DNA of 64,000 nt, taken from assembly GCA_006937955.1 (NCBI GenBank), contig SSNP01000004.1, positions 6,755,329 through 6,819,328 on the forward strand. Direction: 5' to 3'. This stretch comes from Pachypanchax playfairii (taxonomy: Eukaryota; Chordata; Actinopteri; Cyprinodontiformes; Aplocheilidae). A program made the position numbers and the translations under genes. The notes beneath the pieces were generated by a model that searched no databases, had not been told where the DNA came from, and saw only the letters and a list, made by a program, of their open reading frames with translations. Below, in pieces: positions 23,601 through 33,472 of this stretch (the stretch's first letter is position 1; every line of letters starts with the position of its first letter).

Positions 23601-26600
23601 ACCTTACATATTTTAAATTTCAAATACACAAACATTATTATGACCCTGTTTTAACTTCATACACTTCAAGATCTTATTTGTAGTTTTCTGTAGTTAAAAC
23701 CTCTAATTCAGATTGATTAACTTGATTGTGTTTAGGGCAACATAAAAAGATAAAATGTTAGTTTTTTGCTTCCTCAGGTACCGGCGAGAGCGGCAAAACC
23801 ACCTTCATCCGACAAATGAGGATCATCCATGGGCGTGGCTTCTCAGAGGAGGACAGAAAGGCCTTCGCCAAATGCATCTTCCAGAACATCTTCACCGCCA
23901 TCAAAGCCATGACGGGAGCCATGACCGCGCTCAAAATCTCCTACGCCAACCCCGAGAACGAGGTGACTCAGCAGAAACACGCTCACTGAAACAGTTGCTT
24001 TTATTTTAAGAGGATTTAGTAAATGGTGAAATCTTATTGTTTGTTTTCCAGATGTATGCCAGGCTGTTGCAGGATGTAAACATGATGACGATCACCCAGC
24101 TGGAGCGGAAATACGTCAACGCAATCCGCTACCTCTGGGCGGACTCGGGGATTCGGATCTGTTACAGTCGCCGCTGCGAGTACCAGCTCCTGGACTCCAC
24201 CGAGTAGTGAGTAAAACCGCGCTGCGAGACACAGCCGCGCCTCACCCTGAGTTAAGGTCTGGAAATCTGAGAGAGTCTCATGAGGGTTCACGGTCACAGC
24301 AACAATATCAAAATACTGGCAACGTTGTCACGAAGCTGCTTCTCAGCGTGTCGGAAAAAGTCAAGAAAGAGCCGAATGTGCAACTCTAATCTTTATTTAG
24401 AAACCGAGTTCAGCAAGTTTGATTGTTTAAATCTAAACACAGACTTATTCAACTCTAAGTCATGATCCTTATCTTTTTTTTTTAAGTTTTGTTGAAACTC
24501 GTTTCAAGTGTCACAGAGTTGATACCAGCTGTTTGTTTAGTCTAACAAAACCCAAGGTGCTTCGTTTCCAGCCCGTTGAATCAGCTATTAGTGATGAGTC
24601 ATGGGTATTTGACAGTTTCTGTTTAGATTTTTTTGTATTTAGACAGTTTACTTATATTCTGGGCTCGATTCTGGTTCAGATGTTGGTGAAAACAGAACTG
24701 TCCAGAATGTGATCTGAGGAGATTTGGTCATATTTTTGGGTTGAACGCTGTAATTATCTTATAAAAAGTCTTTCAGGTTCCCCAACACGGGTCGGCGGAG
24801 TTCATTCTGTGATATTTTTATGAATAATTGTGAAGATAAAACATGATGGCGCATCCACTGTCTTCTAACATGAGAAAGGAGTTTTATTATGTAGGAAAAA
24901 AAATGAATATAATTAAGAAAAATAGTTATTTGTTACGACTTTTTGGCGAGATTTGTTTGATTCTGTAATTTTTTTGGTGTTTACGGTCAAATTTTCAAAT
25001 AATTTTCATGTTTTCTGCTTTTTTTAAGCTTTTTTTCCTTCATGGTTTTGTGTTTAATGCTTAATGCTAATCCTTAGAATGATTGACAGAAGCCTTTGGG
25101 TGGCACGTTACCATGCGAGTGGGTTTAAATGGTGTTGTAGCAGGTGCGATGGTCAGGTATCAGAACAAGCCGGAGCTCCGCCTCCCTGCGACGGCTCTCT
25201 TTGCTCCTGCCATCCTGTCCCGTGTTTACCCGGCAGCTCAATCATCCTGATGTGCGCGGCGATAAGGGGACAGTCAGTCAACATTAGATAATGACAACTT
25301 TGATCAACACGAGTCATAAAGGCTCCGTTTGCAAACAGACCGATGTGGCTCACTCCGCCCTCTTCTCGTGTTTTTAATCACAGCTTCTTTTCCTCATCAC
25401 TAATTCCTCACATGTCCAGTTTGTTTAACACGGCGGAGGTTTGATAGAAAGTAAACACAGGAGATATGTTTTACTGGTATTCCTCTTCCTCTCTTTTCAG
25501 CTACATGAATAGCTTGGACCGGATCTCGGCGGAGGATTACATCCCCACCGAACAGGACGTACTTCGTGTTCGCTTCCCCACCACGGGCATCCATGACTAC
25601 TCCTTCCCCGTCAATAACATCACACTAAGGTGACCGGGCGTCACGTTACCAGCCTCTCAAAGGAACAAATCCAATACCTGCACCATTCACTGCTCCGTGA
25701 ATCAAATACTATTGACTCTGGCGGCATCTTTGTCCGCTCGTTTCTGTTTGGACGCAACAGGATCGTATTTCTAATTGCTTCAAACTGGAAAGTTAGGTGT
25801 CGCTTTGTGTTTTATTTTCAACAAAAACCTCCCGTCATCAATTCAAATCTGCCTTTCAAACAGTCAGGATTGAAGATTTAGACCTTTTAATGAAAAGAGT
25901 AACACACTCAAATGAATTTACTGAGTGATAAAGTTTAGTTTTAGTGTGACTTAACTGTTTGACTGTTCAGCAGTTTGAGTAGTTTCATTAGAGTCTTTCA
26001 TGATTAAATAAACTTTTTCCAAAAATATGACTAAAAGATCCAGAAAAATGAGAAACATCTATCAAATATAATGTTTTTAGTGCACTTGTCTCTATTTTAG
26101 CTGGATTTTGAGGATTTAAACTCATATGTTGTTAGTTTAAATTAGTTTTTTCAATAAGCAAAATAAAAGAAACCTTATATATGTTAAATCTGATTGTTCA
26201 AACCTCTGTCTTATTGTTTTGTCCGGCAGGATCGTTGATGTTGGCGGCCAGAAGTCCGAGCGTCGAAAGTGGATCCACTGCTTCGAAAACGTCACCTCGC
26301 TCATCTTCCTGGCCTCCCTCAGCGAGTTCGACCAAGTTCTGGAGGAGAGAGAATCCATCGTAAGACAAATTTGTGTGTTTTCAATTTGGTCTTCAGTCCG
26401 TCCACTGTTGGACAAAATAAATACAGACAGGAGCAATAAGAAGTACAGAGTTTAGACTCAAATACAGCTGCTGCTTTTCAATAATCAGTATCTTTTGTGC
26501 TGCAGAATTTGATTATTCTTCCTGTTTTGTGTTTATTTTCTTTATAAGTAGAAATTTGGTTATTTAAATTAACAGAGTGGAATAAAATAGACTGAGAGCC

Positions 26601-29412
26601 TGTTTGTTTTTAGTATTTAGAATGTTGTTCGTAAAATTTGTATTTTTTTTTCACATTTAAATTTACCACTTACACCGTAAAGAGTGTTTAGAAGTTTTTC
26701 TGATAAATTTACAAGTTTCATATCTGAAAAGTTTCACTTTTCTTTTGCAAATTTAAGATAAAAAAAACAAAAGAATATCATAGTTTTTTTTTTTTTGCCT
26801 TTTTAATTCTAGAAAATTTGACTTTTCATGAGAATCTAAGATTTTCTAACAGTAAAGATTATCCACGTTTTGTCATGTAAATATGTTTGTTTGCTTATTT
26901 ACAGCAGCTAAAGATCATAATTGTACAACACGGGCATATCACGTTTTTTTTTTTTTGCTTGACCTTTTAGGATGGTTTATTTGGTAAAATACCAATAATA
27001 AATTTCAATAAATACAGATCCTTGACTGTTTGAAAGAAGTAAAATCAGTGTGATTCACTAGATATAAACTCAAAAGGTTTTGGTTTAATTCTTTTTGTTC
27101 TGTAATTTTATTCCTCCACCAGTAGATGTCACTGTTGTACAAGTTTCTGTCTCTTCCTGCTCTCCTCCCTCCCATCCGGCCACTAAGCTGTTTATCTCTC
27201 CCAGACACTCTTTGGTCTCCTAAGACATTCATTAACCTCCACGTTGGTCAGTTTGCAGCAGAAACCTTCCAATCTGTTCCTCCTCCTGCTTCATCCTCAG
27301 CGGAGCAAAAACATCTTGCTATCCATAAAAACTCATGCTTTTTTAATGTTTTGGTGAAAAATCATTTCACAGACCCTACCTGGTTAAACAAATTAAAAGC
27401 TGAATTACAAACGTATATTTCTGTGTCTTCATTAGAACCGCATGCAGGAGAGTCTGGCTCTGTTCTCCACCACGATCCACTCTGACTGGTTCCAGAACAC
27501 CTCCATCATCCTCTTCCTCAACAAGACTGACATCCTGGCTGACAAGATCCGAACCTCGGACCTGAACAAGTACTTCCCTGATTTCAAAGGTGAGCTGGCC
27601 TTAAATACTTATTGTTCATTTCAAGTCTTTCAAGTATGTTCTGATGTTTATATGAGCAGAAAAAAGTTGTTTAGTTTTCAACTGATCCAATCTAGAACCA
27701 GAAGTGAGACACATTGGGTTTAGGGTTAACTCTAATCTAATTCAGTGTGCTAATTGAACATGTCAATCACATCGAGTCGAGGACACGATACAAACCGCTT
27801 GAATTCTGTGAACCAGCGTTTCAGGATCAAACTTTCAGACACAAAATTACAGCAGAACGGAGTCGGAGGCTGGTTATCAGTCAATTTCACCGCCATCAGC
27901 GAGCACAGTGGCAGCTGTTTACGCTCATCACAGGGAGGACAGACTCATTCTGGGACATAACGTGATGTGATGCTGTTTTGATCCCGCCAATTTACTTTGA
28001 ACATGTGACTGTCTGAGCACGTTCTAAAAAATGTTCCATAATTTAACCACTTCCTTCCTTCCTTCCTTCCTTCCTTCCTTCCTTCCTTCCTTCCTACTCT
28101 CTTTACTTCTTTCCTTTCTTCCTTCTTTGTTCCCTTCTCTCTTTTCTCCATCCCTCATTCCCTTTTTCCTCTCCTTCTATCCTTCCTTCTCTTTCATTTC
28201 CTTCATTCCTCCCTCCTTAGTTATAAATGAATTTCTTCATGATGAAGCTGCCTAAAGCTCTGCTGGTGTTAAAGACTGTAAAGTGTCACCCTGCACAACC
28301 CCCCCCCCCACACACACACACACCTCCATCACAGTTTTCCTCTCTCCCTCTGTTACCCATGGCAACAACAGATACTTTTCTCCCTGCGAGCTCTGCACCC
28401 CCCACCCAAATACCCCCAGGTGTTCATGTATGAGATGTGTGCCTGTGTAACAAGAAGAGGGTGGTATAGATACTGGAAGAGGACATTTGTGAACATGTGT
28501 GTGTGTGTCTGCAGTGTCCCCACAGTGTTTTACCAGCTACTATTAGGACAGTAAAATAATGACTCATACAGGGCCGAGCTTCTTGATGTCAATTTAACCT
28601 TAATGACAACTCAGAGCAGCTGCTATTTGCTGCTAATGTTGTTGTGTTCCTGTGTGGAGGCTGTGTGGCCCTTATTACTGCTGCTCTAACTGCATTTGAA
28701 GGCTGTGGCTGTTAAGTAGCCCTGCAGCCTGAGGCTGTTTTTAAACAGAGGAAAAACTGAATTCAACTAATTCTAAAACAGTTAAATACAATTATATCAT
28801 ATCTTGAAATAATTACAGCATCTGCTTCGAGATTCACAGAAAAGTGTTTTGTGGCTCTATAAGTTTGGGTCTGTGTAGCTGCTCAGCATTAAAATGTGAC
28901 TCATAGTGCGTCACTGTGCTCATTGGGTCTTTTTAGAACGTCAAGACTCTCATGAGACTTTGTTTTTACATCAGATTCACATTAAATAAATGTTAATTGA
29001 ACTTTTTATTAGCTGATAATGATATTTCATTATATAGGCTGCATGGTGGTGCAGTTGGTCACACCGTGTGAAGGTTCTGGGTTTAAAACTGGGCCATGAC
29101 CTTTCTGCATGTAGTTTGCATGTGTGTGTTTTTACTCCCACGTTTTTTTCTTCCTGCATCAGTAATTTTACTCTCTCGGTTTCAATCCTTCATCTTTGTC
29201 TTAAAGGTAATAAACGAAGCTCAGAAGATGTGCAGCAGTACATCCTCCAAATGTACGAGAGTCGATCCATCAACCCTGAAAACAGGAAAGACTGGAAGAA
29301 TCTGTACCCGCACTTCACCTGCGCCACAGACACCAACAACATTCGCAAGGTCTTCGCTGATGTCAGGGACACTGTGCTGCTCAAGTCTCTAAGGGACTAC
29401 GGCGTCATCTGA
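20485..29412 (+). CDS. gna15: gna15: G protein subunit alpha-15 (Gq class), complete, seven coding exons
   Basis: The product is a Gq-class alpha subunit that binds and hydrolyses GTP, works with beta-gamma at the inner plasma membrane, and couples receptors to phospholipase C-beta. Exons 20485-20635, 23778-23962, 24052-24206, 25501-25629, 26230-26359, 27436-27589 and 29207-29412 join to 369 residues (human about 374). Exons 2-6 have the lengths usual for Gq-class genes (185, 155, 129, 130, 154) and all sites are GT/AG. Motifs: G1 GTGESGKT 51-58, catalytic Arg188 in RFPTTG, DVGGQ with Gln214, NKTD 279-282, TCAT 339-342. LFLNKTDIL, NRMQESLALF and NIRKVFADVRD match GNA15 rather than GNAQ, GNA11 or GNA14. 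Oddities are Thr58 for Ser in G1, a Cys/Trp-rich N-terminus, about five extra residues before TCAT compared with Gq, and a C-terminus ending DYGVI. It could be one of the tandem gna15 duplicates known in some fish, but only one copy is in the window. Confidence 0.96.
21919..21942. repeat. CA microsatellite in gna15 intron 1
   Basis: About twelve uninterrupted CA units follow AAAACCTG. It is likely to be length-polymorphic and has no coding role. Confidence 0.95.
22421..22768 (-). mobile_element. TTAA-type element, family B, partial copy
   Basis: This region matches 40743-41311 in reverse orientation over the segments AATAAATTCCTGTAACTCTC, TTTAATCTGCAGGG, AGCAGCTGCTCAGA and TTTTGCATGATATAGGACTTTAA. 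One terminus, with TTAA at 22765-22768, is present. The other end is missing or belongs to a diverged subfamily further left (about 22140-22420 has AT/GC texture of a related repeat). It has no coding capacity. Confidence 0.65.
23778..23962 (+). CDS. gna15: gna15 exon 2: P-loop and start of helical domain
   Basis: This exon completes Gly51 and encodes residues to Glu112. It holds TGESGKTTFIRQMRIIHG. The Mg-coordinating hydroxyl residue is Thr58 rather than the Ser found in almost all G-alpha subunits. It is followed by GFSEEDRKAFAKCIFQNIFT of helix A. The acceptor is TTCCTCAG and the donor is GAG|GTGACT. The length of 185 bp is the usual size for exon 2 in Gq-class genes. Confidence 0.95.
24052..24206 (+). 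CDS. gna15: gna15 exon 3: all-helical domain
   Basis: This exon encodes residues 113 to 163 plus two bases of Tyr164 in the helical domain that closes over the nucleotide. It contains LERKYVNAIRYLWADSGIR and the conserved EYQLLDST. In the usual RRREYQL block the third Arg is Cys154. The donor is GAGTA|GTGAGT, so an apparent in-frame TAG stop at the exon edge is removed by splicing to CTACATG in exon 4. Confidence 0.94.
24207..25500 (+). other. gna15: gna15 intron 3
   Basis: This 1.3-kb intron runs between the helical-domain exon and the switch I exon. A GC-richer patch at about 25140-25260 has no recognisable motif or coding pattern. I see no repeat family or gene in the rest. Intron 2 (23963-24051) is only 89 bp. 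Confidence 0.9.
25501..25629 (+). CDS. gna15: gna15 exon 4: switch I
   Basis: This exon encodes the end of Tyr164 through Leu206 plus two bases of Arg207. The segment YIPTEQDVLRVRFPTTGIHD contains the switch I catalytic Arg188 and Mg-binding Thr191, equivalent to Arg183 and Thr186 of G-alpha-q. The acceptor follows a good pyrimidine tract (CTCTTTTCAG) and the donor is AG|GTGACC. Confidence 0.95.
25630..26229 (+). other. gna15: gna15 intron 4
   Basis: This is a 600-bp AT-rich intron between the switch I and switch II exons. Nothing beyond splice signals is recognisable. Confidence 0.9.
26230..26359 (+). CDS. gna15: gna15 exon 5: switch II
   Basis: This exon encodes residues 207-250, including IVDVGGQKSERRKWIHCFEN. 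Gln214 is the residue that positions the attacking water in GTP hydrolysis. The IVDVGGQKSER wording (Gln-Lys-Ser) and LASLSE follow GNA15, where Gq and G11 have MVDVGGQRSER and VALSE. The acceptor is TCCGGCAG and the donor is ATC|GTAAGA. Confidence 0.95.
26360..27435 (+). other. gna15: gna15 intron 5
   Basis: This 1.1-kb intron has long T homopolymers near 26780 and 26947 and a pyrimidine-rich stretch around 27150-27310. No mobile element or gene is evident. Confidence 0.9.
27436..27589 (+). CDS. gna15: gna15 exon 6: guanine-specificity NKTD motif
   Basis: This exon encodes residues 251-301 plus one base of Gly302. It contains NRMQESLALF and ILFLNKTDILADKI. Asn279-Lys280-Thr281-Asp282 form the guanine-recognition motif, and Thr at the third position is GNA15-like (Gq and G11 have NKKD). 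The acceptor is CTTCATTAG and the donor is AAAG|GTGAGC. Confidence 0.95.
28050..28095. repeat. TTCC microsatellite
   Basis: About eleven uninterrupted TTCC units are followed by an imperfect CT-rich tract to about 28220, all within gna15 intron 6. The homopyrimidine character could favour triplex structure, but no function is implied. Confidence 0.95.
28299..28322. repeat. C-run plus CA microsatellite
   Basis: Eleven consecutive Cs are followed by six CA-type units. This is a low-complexity tract in gna15 intron 6. Confidence 0.9.
29038..29130 (+). mobile_element. Mermaid/DANA-like SINE head fragment
   Basis: GGCTGCATGGTGGTGCAGTT, then GGTTCTGGGTTTAAAACTGG and TTTCTGCATGTAGTTTGCAT, follow the order of the tRNA-derived head of a dispersed teleost SINE. 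TGGTGCAGTTGG resembles a polymerase III A box and GGTTCTGGGTTTAAAAC a decayed B box. It lies just before the gna15 exon 7 acceptor, in sense orientation. Confidence 0.7.
29207..29412 (+). CDS. gna15: gna15 exon 7: TCAT motif and receptor-coupling C-terminus
   Basis: This exon encodes Gly302 to the stop. YILQMYESRSINPENRKDW is about five residues longer than the corresponding Gq loop. It is shorter than the special insertion of mammalian GNA15. HFTCATDTNNIRKVFADVRD contains the guanine-contacting TCAT. The last residues are KSLRDYGVI, so the -3 position is Gly367 where Gq-class proteins normally have Asn (EYNLV or EINLL). The stop TGA is at 29410-29412. Confidence 0.95.
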
Positions 29413-30580
29413 ACTCTCACTGAGCCGCGACGACCAAGAGGAAACTCTTATCTCCATCAAGACTATTTACATTAGAGAGTTCTGCCGAGGGCCACATTTT
29501 CCACATAAAACATATAAAATCCACCAGGTCCTTCCTGTTCTCCTCGTTTAGTTTGAGCGAAGCAGCAGGAAGTGATGAAAGGCACTTTTTTCTGTCCCTC
29601 CTCTGAAATAGAAAACATAAAAATCTGGGAGATGCTGAGGTGGAATCGCCCTCGTCTTTCTCAGTTTGAGCTTGATTTCTTTTTTTTAAGCTGAAGAAAG
29701 TTGAAGAAGCGTCTTTTCTCCTAATTGAGGCGTGAAGAGAGAAGCTGTGGAGTGCTGCGAGACCATTAACAGTGTAATAACTTCTAGAAAGTGGAGACGG
29801 GGCCCACACACATTAAACAGCTCCAAGCAGGTAGAAGAGACTCACACACACTTTAACACGACATCACTGATGGTTTTTTTTACAGAACCTGTAAATTGCA
29901 GACGATCTCCGACTCGGTGGAGATTACAAGTCTCTCCAAGATGCAAGTCCAGAAAAGACTCTAACATGAGCTGATGGGTTATTGAGATGAAGTACTTCCT
30001 ATCCCAGCATGCTTTTCACTTGTTTTCAGCACAGAAACACAAACAGGAAATGGACACATGAAAGCTGATGTGACTGACTGATTCTACTGTCAATTTGTAG
30101 GGGACACTGAATATTATCTACTTCACTGGTGCTTTTATTCTTTCAGAAAGACGTGTGTTTGCAATTTGACTTATAAAGTTTAATTCTGCCTCTCGATGTC
30201 GAAAAGAAGCATTTAAGACTAGTTTAAGTGCCTCAAAGGGGCGTATTTTAGTTAATTTTTTTACAGTTTTTCTATAATCATGGGACTAAAATTTCTACTT
30301 TTCATTCCATCCTAACACCCATCCTGTCTGTTTAATCTGCTGTTGATGGCGTCTTCTGTCTTGAATTCAGTGTTGATATTTTGAAGGAAGATAAAAGAGA
30401 AGACGTGCATTATAATTATTACTAGTTGAAGCCGGTCAATCGGAGCAGAGCTCATTAAATGGAGGATTATTGAAGACGGGGGAGATAAATCGGCTGGTTT
30501 AAAGCCGTAAAAAAAAAGATCAATATTGGTTTTTAAATGTATAAATGCAGCAGAATAAAAATGGATCCGAAAATGAAGAT
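29413..30580 (+). other. gna15: gna15 3' untranslated region (estimated)
   Basis: This is sequence downstream of the gna15 stop. Candidate polyadenylation signals are ATTAAA at 29812-29817 and 30454-30459, and the first canonical AATAAA at 30554-30559. A further AATAAA is at 31231-31236. The true 3' end cannot be chosen without transcript data; the end given assumes the 30554 signal. Confidence 0.5.
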
Positions 30581-32739
30581 TTTGTTGCCTTTGAACACGT
30601 TTTATAAACAAAAACGCTGTATGTATGACACTGAAAAAGCAGCTGTCTGCTTGAAACCGTCAATTATTGATCCTTGCCTAAATCAATCACCCTAAATTTG
30701 ATCAGGGTTTTAACATGTGATTAACCTGAGATGAAATTCTCTAAACAAGCCGTCTGTGTGGCGAATGAAGAATAATTACATGATGTTTGTAAGAACTCGG
30801 CTTCGTCTGATCGCAGGAGGAAATTTAATATTGATCAGATCAGAAGTGCTGAGTGAGAAAATGACATTGAAATTCATGAAACGAACTGAGCTGAATGTGA
30901 AGCCGAGATGAGCTCAGTGTGGCGGTTCGAGCTGTCGTTTGGTAAAGTTCTGCATCTTCTGTGTTATTGATCTCGCAAACAAAAACTGTGCACGTAAAAC
31001 TGTCAGAGTTTGTTGTCCAGTGAAACTTTAACTTAAAGAAATCCTCTCTCATCTGGTGACAGTGTAGATTTTTGGTGGAGGAGAAACTTGTTTTTCTAAT
31101 GATTATTAAAAAGAAACTTTGAACACACACTCGTCTCCTTGATTTCGTTCGTCTCCTCGTCTCTGTGCCACAAAAACAAATGAGGTCTCCGAGGCGTCAG
31201 CATGAGGCTCGCTGCAACCCGAAGTTCTCTAATAAAAGACTGCAGGATTTGTAAAGGATTGACACGTGCAGCAAGTCATTGTCAGATGGGGAGAACTACA
31301 TGAACAACACACACACAGACATCACAGTTTAAGGGTTGAAGCGGTCTGATTCCTCATCAGAAAGTAAAAAAAATCTCTTCTCCAAACAAAAGTCAGTCAC
31401 TTTTCCTCCAGATAACACGCGTGCACGTGATAAATATTACATAGAGGGACATTTGTTCAAGCAAACAGTTGGTGCTGGTTGCCTGAAGCTCCACAGAAGC
31501 ATGAGACTCTGTGACACGACTGACTGTCATATACAAGATTTAATATTCTCCGATGTGTTTGTGTGTCTCTGTGTATCTATTCATGCATGAGAGTCAGCCA
31601 TTTGTCACAGTGTCTAAGCTCCTCCATCGTTTTTTGTTTTTTTTTGCTGTTATTTTAATATAAGTTAATAAATGCTGGTAGATTTTGTTCCAGAAGGAGA
31701 GGTACCTTAAGCTCTGAGTGTGTTACCGTGGTAACTGACTCTGTGAACCTAATCCTGCTCTCCTTCTGAGATCCTGTACACGTTCACACTGCTCATATCA
31801 AACCACTATTTTATAACTCACACTAAATGTTTTGGGGAGAATGAGGATATTAGGATGTTGGTGTTTCCTGTTTACTTTCTCCAAAAATAAATTAGGATTT
31901 AAATGTTTTTTTTTTAAATAACAAAACATAATTTTTACTTTAAAATGTTTCTGATAAAGTATTTTTTGTGAGTAGATTTTCTGTCTAACTTTGTGACCCT
32001 CCTTTTTAACCCTGTTATGCAACATCAGCTGTTTTTATTTTCATCTTTCATCATTTCTCCAGTCAGGTTGACAATATGGATTTTGACTTACTTCGATAAA
32101 TATTTGTCTTTCAAAAACAAATGATTATTAAAATTTAGCGACAGGATAAGGATACAGATATGCTCCCAGTGGGTGTCGGTCCAGTGTGGTGGCTTATGTG
32201 TAAATAAACTGAATATAGCTGAATATGTACAAGAAAACAACTTTTAAATAGCCGTTCATTATGGTGACCGCTGTGCATGAGAGGGTTGAGATTTATTGTA
32301 TAAGCAACTGCATGAGTGTTACTCAGAATTCACTCATTCATTTCACCAGTGATGACAAGCTACTCTGAAGAAAATCAGGCCCAAATCGGAGCTCTGCCGA
32401 GGCCGTGGGTCATGGAAGGGACAAAATTCTTTCTGTTTTTAAAAGCATTTTTACTTCTAATTTAACTAAAACATAATTTTGCTGAAACATTTTCCCAACA
32501 GTTGTTACGTCACTGTGTTGTTTAATGACCAGAGAATCAGAGAATTGTGTTCAGTTATATTAGAGTTACCATTAGGTCTACGTTTTTTTCTAAATTAAAA
32601 AAAAAAAAAACAGAAATGACCATTTTATTACTTTTGAAATCATCTTTTTTCGTCGATCACTTAGTGGGAGAAATTTCTCTTCAATTTCTTTCAGTAACCC
32701 TAACCATTTTTTTTTTTTAGATTTTTCCTGGCTAGTTGA
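30581..32739. other. Intergenic, downstream of gna15
   Basis: This is AT-rich sequence with an alternative AATAAA at 31231 and several T-runs. I find no exon with family resemblance and no clear mobile element. Confidence 0.5.
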
Positions 32740-32797
32740 TTGGATGGATGGATGGATGGATGGATGGATGGATGGAAGGAAGGACGGGAGGGAGGGA
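32740..32797. repeat. GGAT microsatellite abutting the assembly gap
   Basis: About nine GGAT units degenerate into GGAAGGAAGGACGGGAGGGA, and the assembled sequence then stops. Tetranucleotide tracts like this often form the A/T-rich tails of fish SINEs and LINEs and commonly break assemblies. Confidence 0.9.
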
Positions 32798-33472
32798 NNN
32801 NNNNNNNNNNNNNNNNNNNNNNNNNNNNNNNNNNNNNNNNNNNNNNNNNNNNNNNNNNNNNNNNNNNNNNNNNNNNNNNNNNNNNNNNNNNNNNNNNNNN
32901 NNNNNNNNNNNNNNNNNNNNNNNNNNNNNNNNNNNNNNNNNNNNNNNNNNNNNNNNNNNNNNNNNNNNNNNNNNNNNNNNNNNNNNNNNNNNNNNNNNNN
33001 NNNNNNNNNNNNNNNNNNNNNNNNNNNNNNNNNNNNNNNNNNNNNNNNNNNNNNNNNNNNNNNNNNNNNNNNNNNNNNNNNNNNNNNNNNNNNNNNNNNN
33101 NNNNNNNNNNNNNNNNNNNNNNNNNNNNNNNNNNNNNNNNNNNNNNNNNNNNNNNNNNNNNNNNNNNNNNNNNNNNNNNNNNNNNNNNNNNNNNNNNNNN
33201 NNNNNNNNNNNNNNNNNNNNNNNNNNNNNNNNNNNNNNNNNNNNNNNNNNNNNNNNNNNNNNNNNNNNNNNNNNNNNNNNNNNNNNNNNNNNNNNNNNNN
33301 NNNNNNNNNNNNNNNNNNNNNNNNNNNNNNNNNNNNNNNNNNNNNNNNNNNNNNNNNNNNNNNNNNNNNNNNNNNNNNNNNNNNNNNNNNNNNNNNNNNN
33401 NNNNNNNNNNNNNNNNNNNNNNNNNNNNNNNNNNNNNNNNNNNNNNNNNNNNNNNNNNNNNNNNNNNNNNNN
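32798..33472. other. Assembly gap (675 N)
   Basis: This is a run of undetermined bases. Nothing can be said about its content, and the true length may differ from 675. Any open frame crossing it is an artefact. Confidence 1.

Larger units (their letters stand above)
20636..23777 (+). other. gna15: gna15 intron 1
   Basis: This is a 3.1-kb AT-rich intron between the N-terminal and P-loop exons. It holds a CA microsatellite at 21919-21942 and part of a TTAA-flanked element at 22421-22768. The last kilobase (22800-23750) is very AT-rich with long T runs. No further gene is recognisable in it. Confidence 0.9.
27590..29206 (+). other. gna15: gna15 intron 6
   Basis: This 1.6-kb intron carries a CTTC microsatellite (28050-28095) with degenerate pyrimidine flanks to about 28220, a C-run joined to CA repeats (28299-28322), and a SINE fragment (29038-29130) that ends about 76 bases before the exon 7 boundary. 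The non-repetitive segment 28510-28740 is less AT-rich than its surroundings but has no recognisable function. Confidence 0.9.

Noticed and set aside
24201..24209. Apparent in-frame TAG stop at the end of gna15 exon 3
   Set aside because: It spans the splice donor (GAGTA|GTGAGT); splicing to exon 4 gives TAC (Tyr164), matching the family.
29038..29100. tRNA-like A and B box sequence suggesting a tRNA gene
   Set aside because: It is the decayed head of a tRNA-derived SINE and cannot fold as a complete tRNA.
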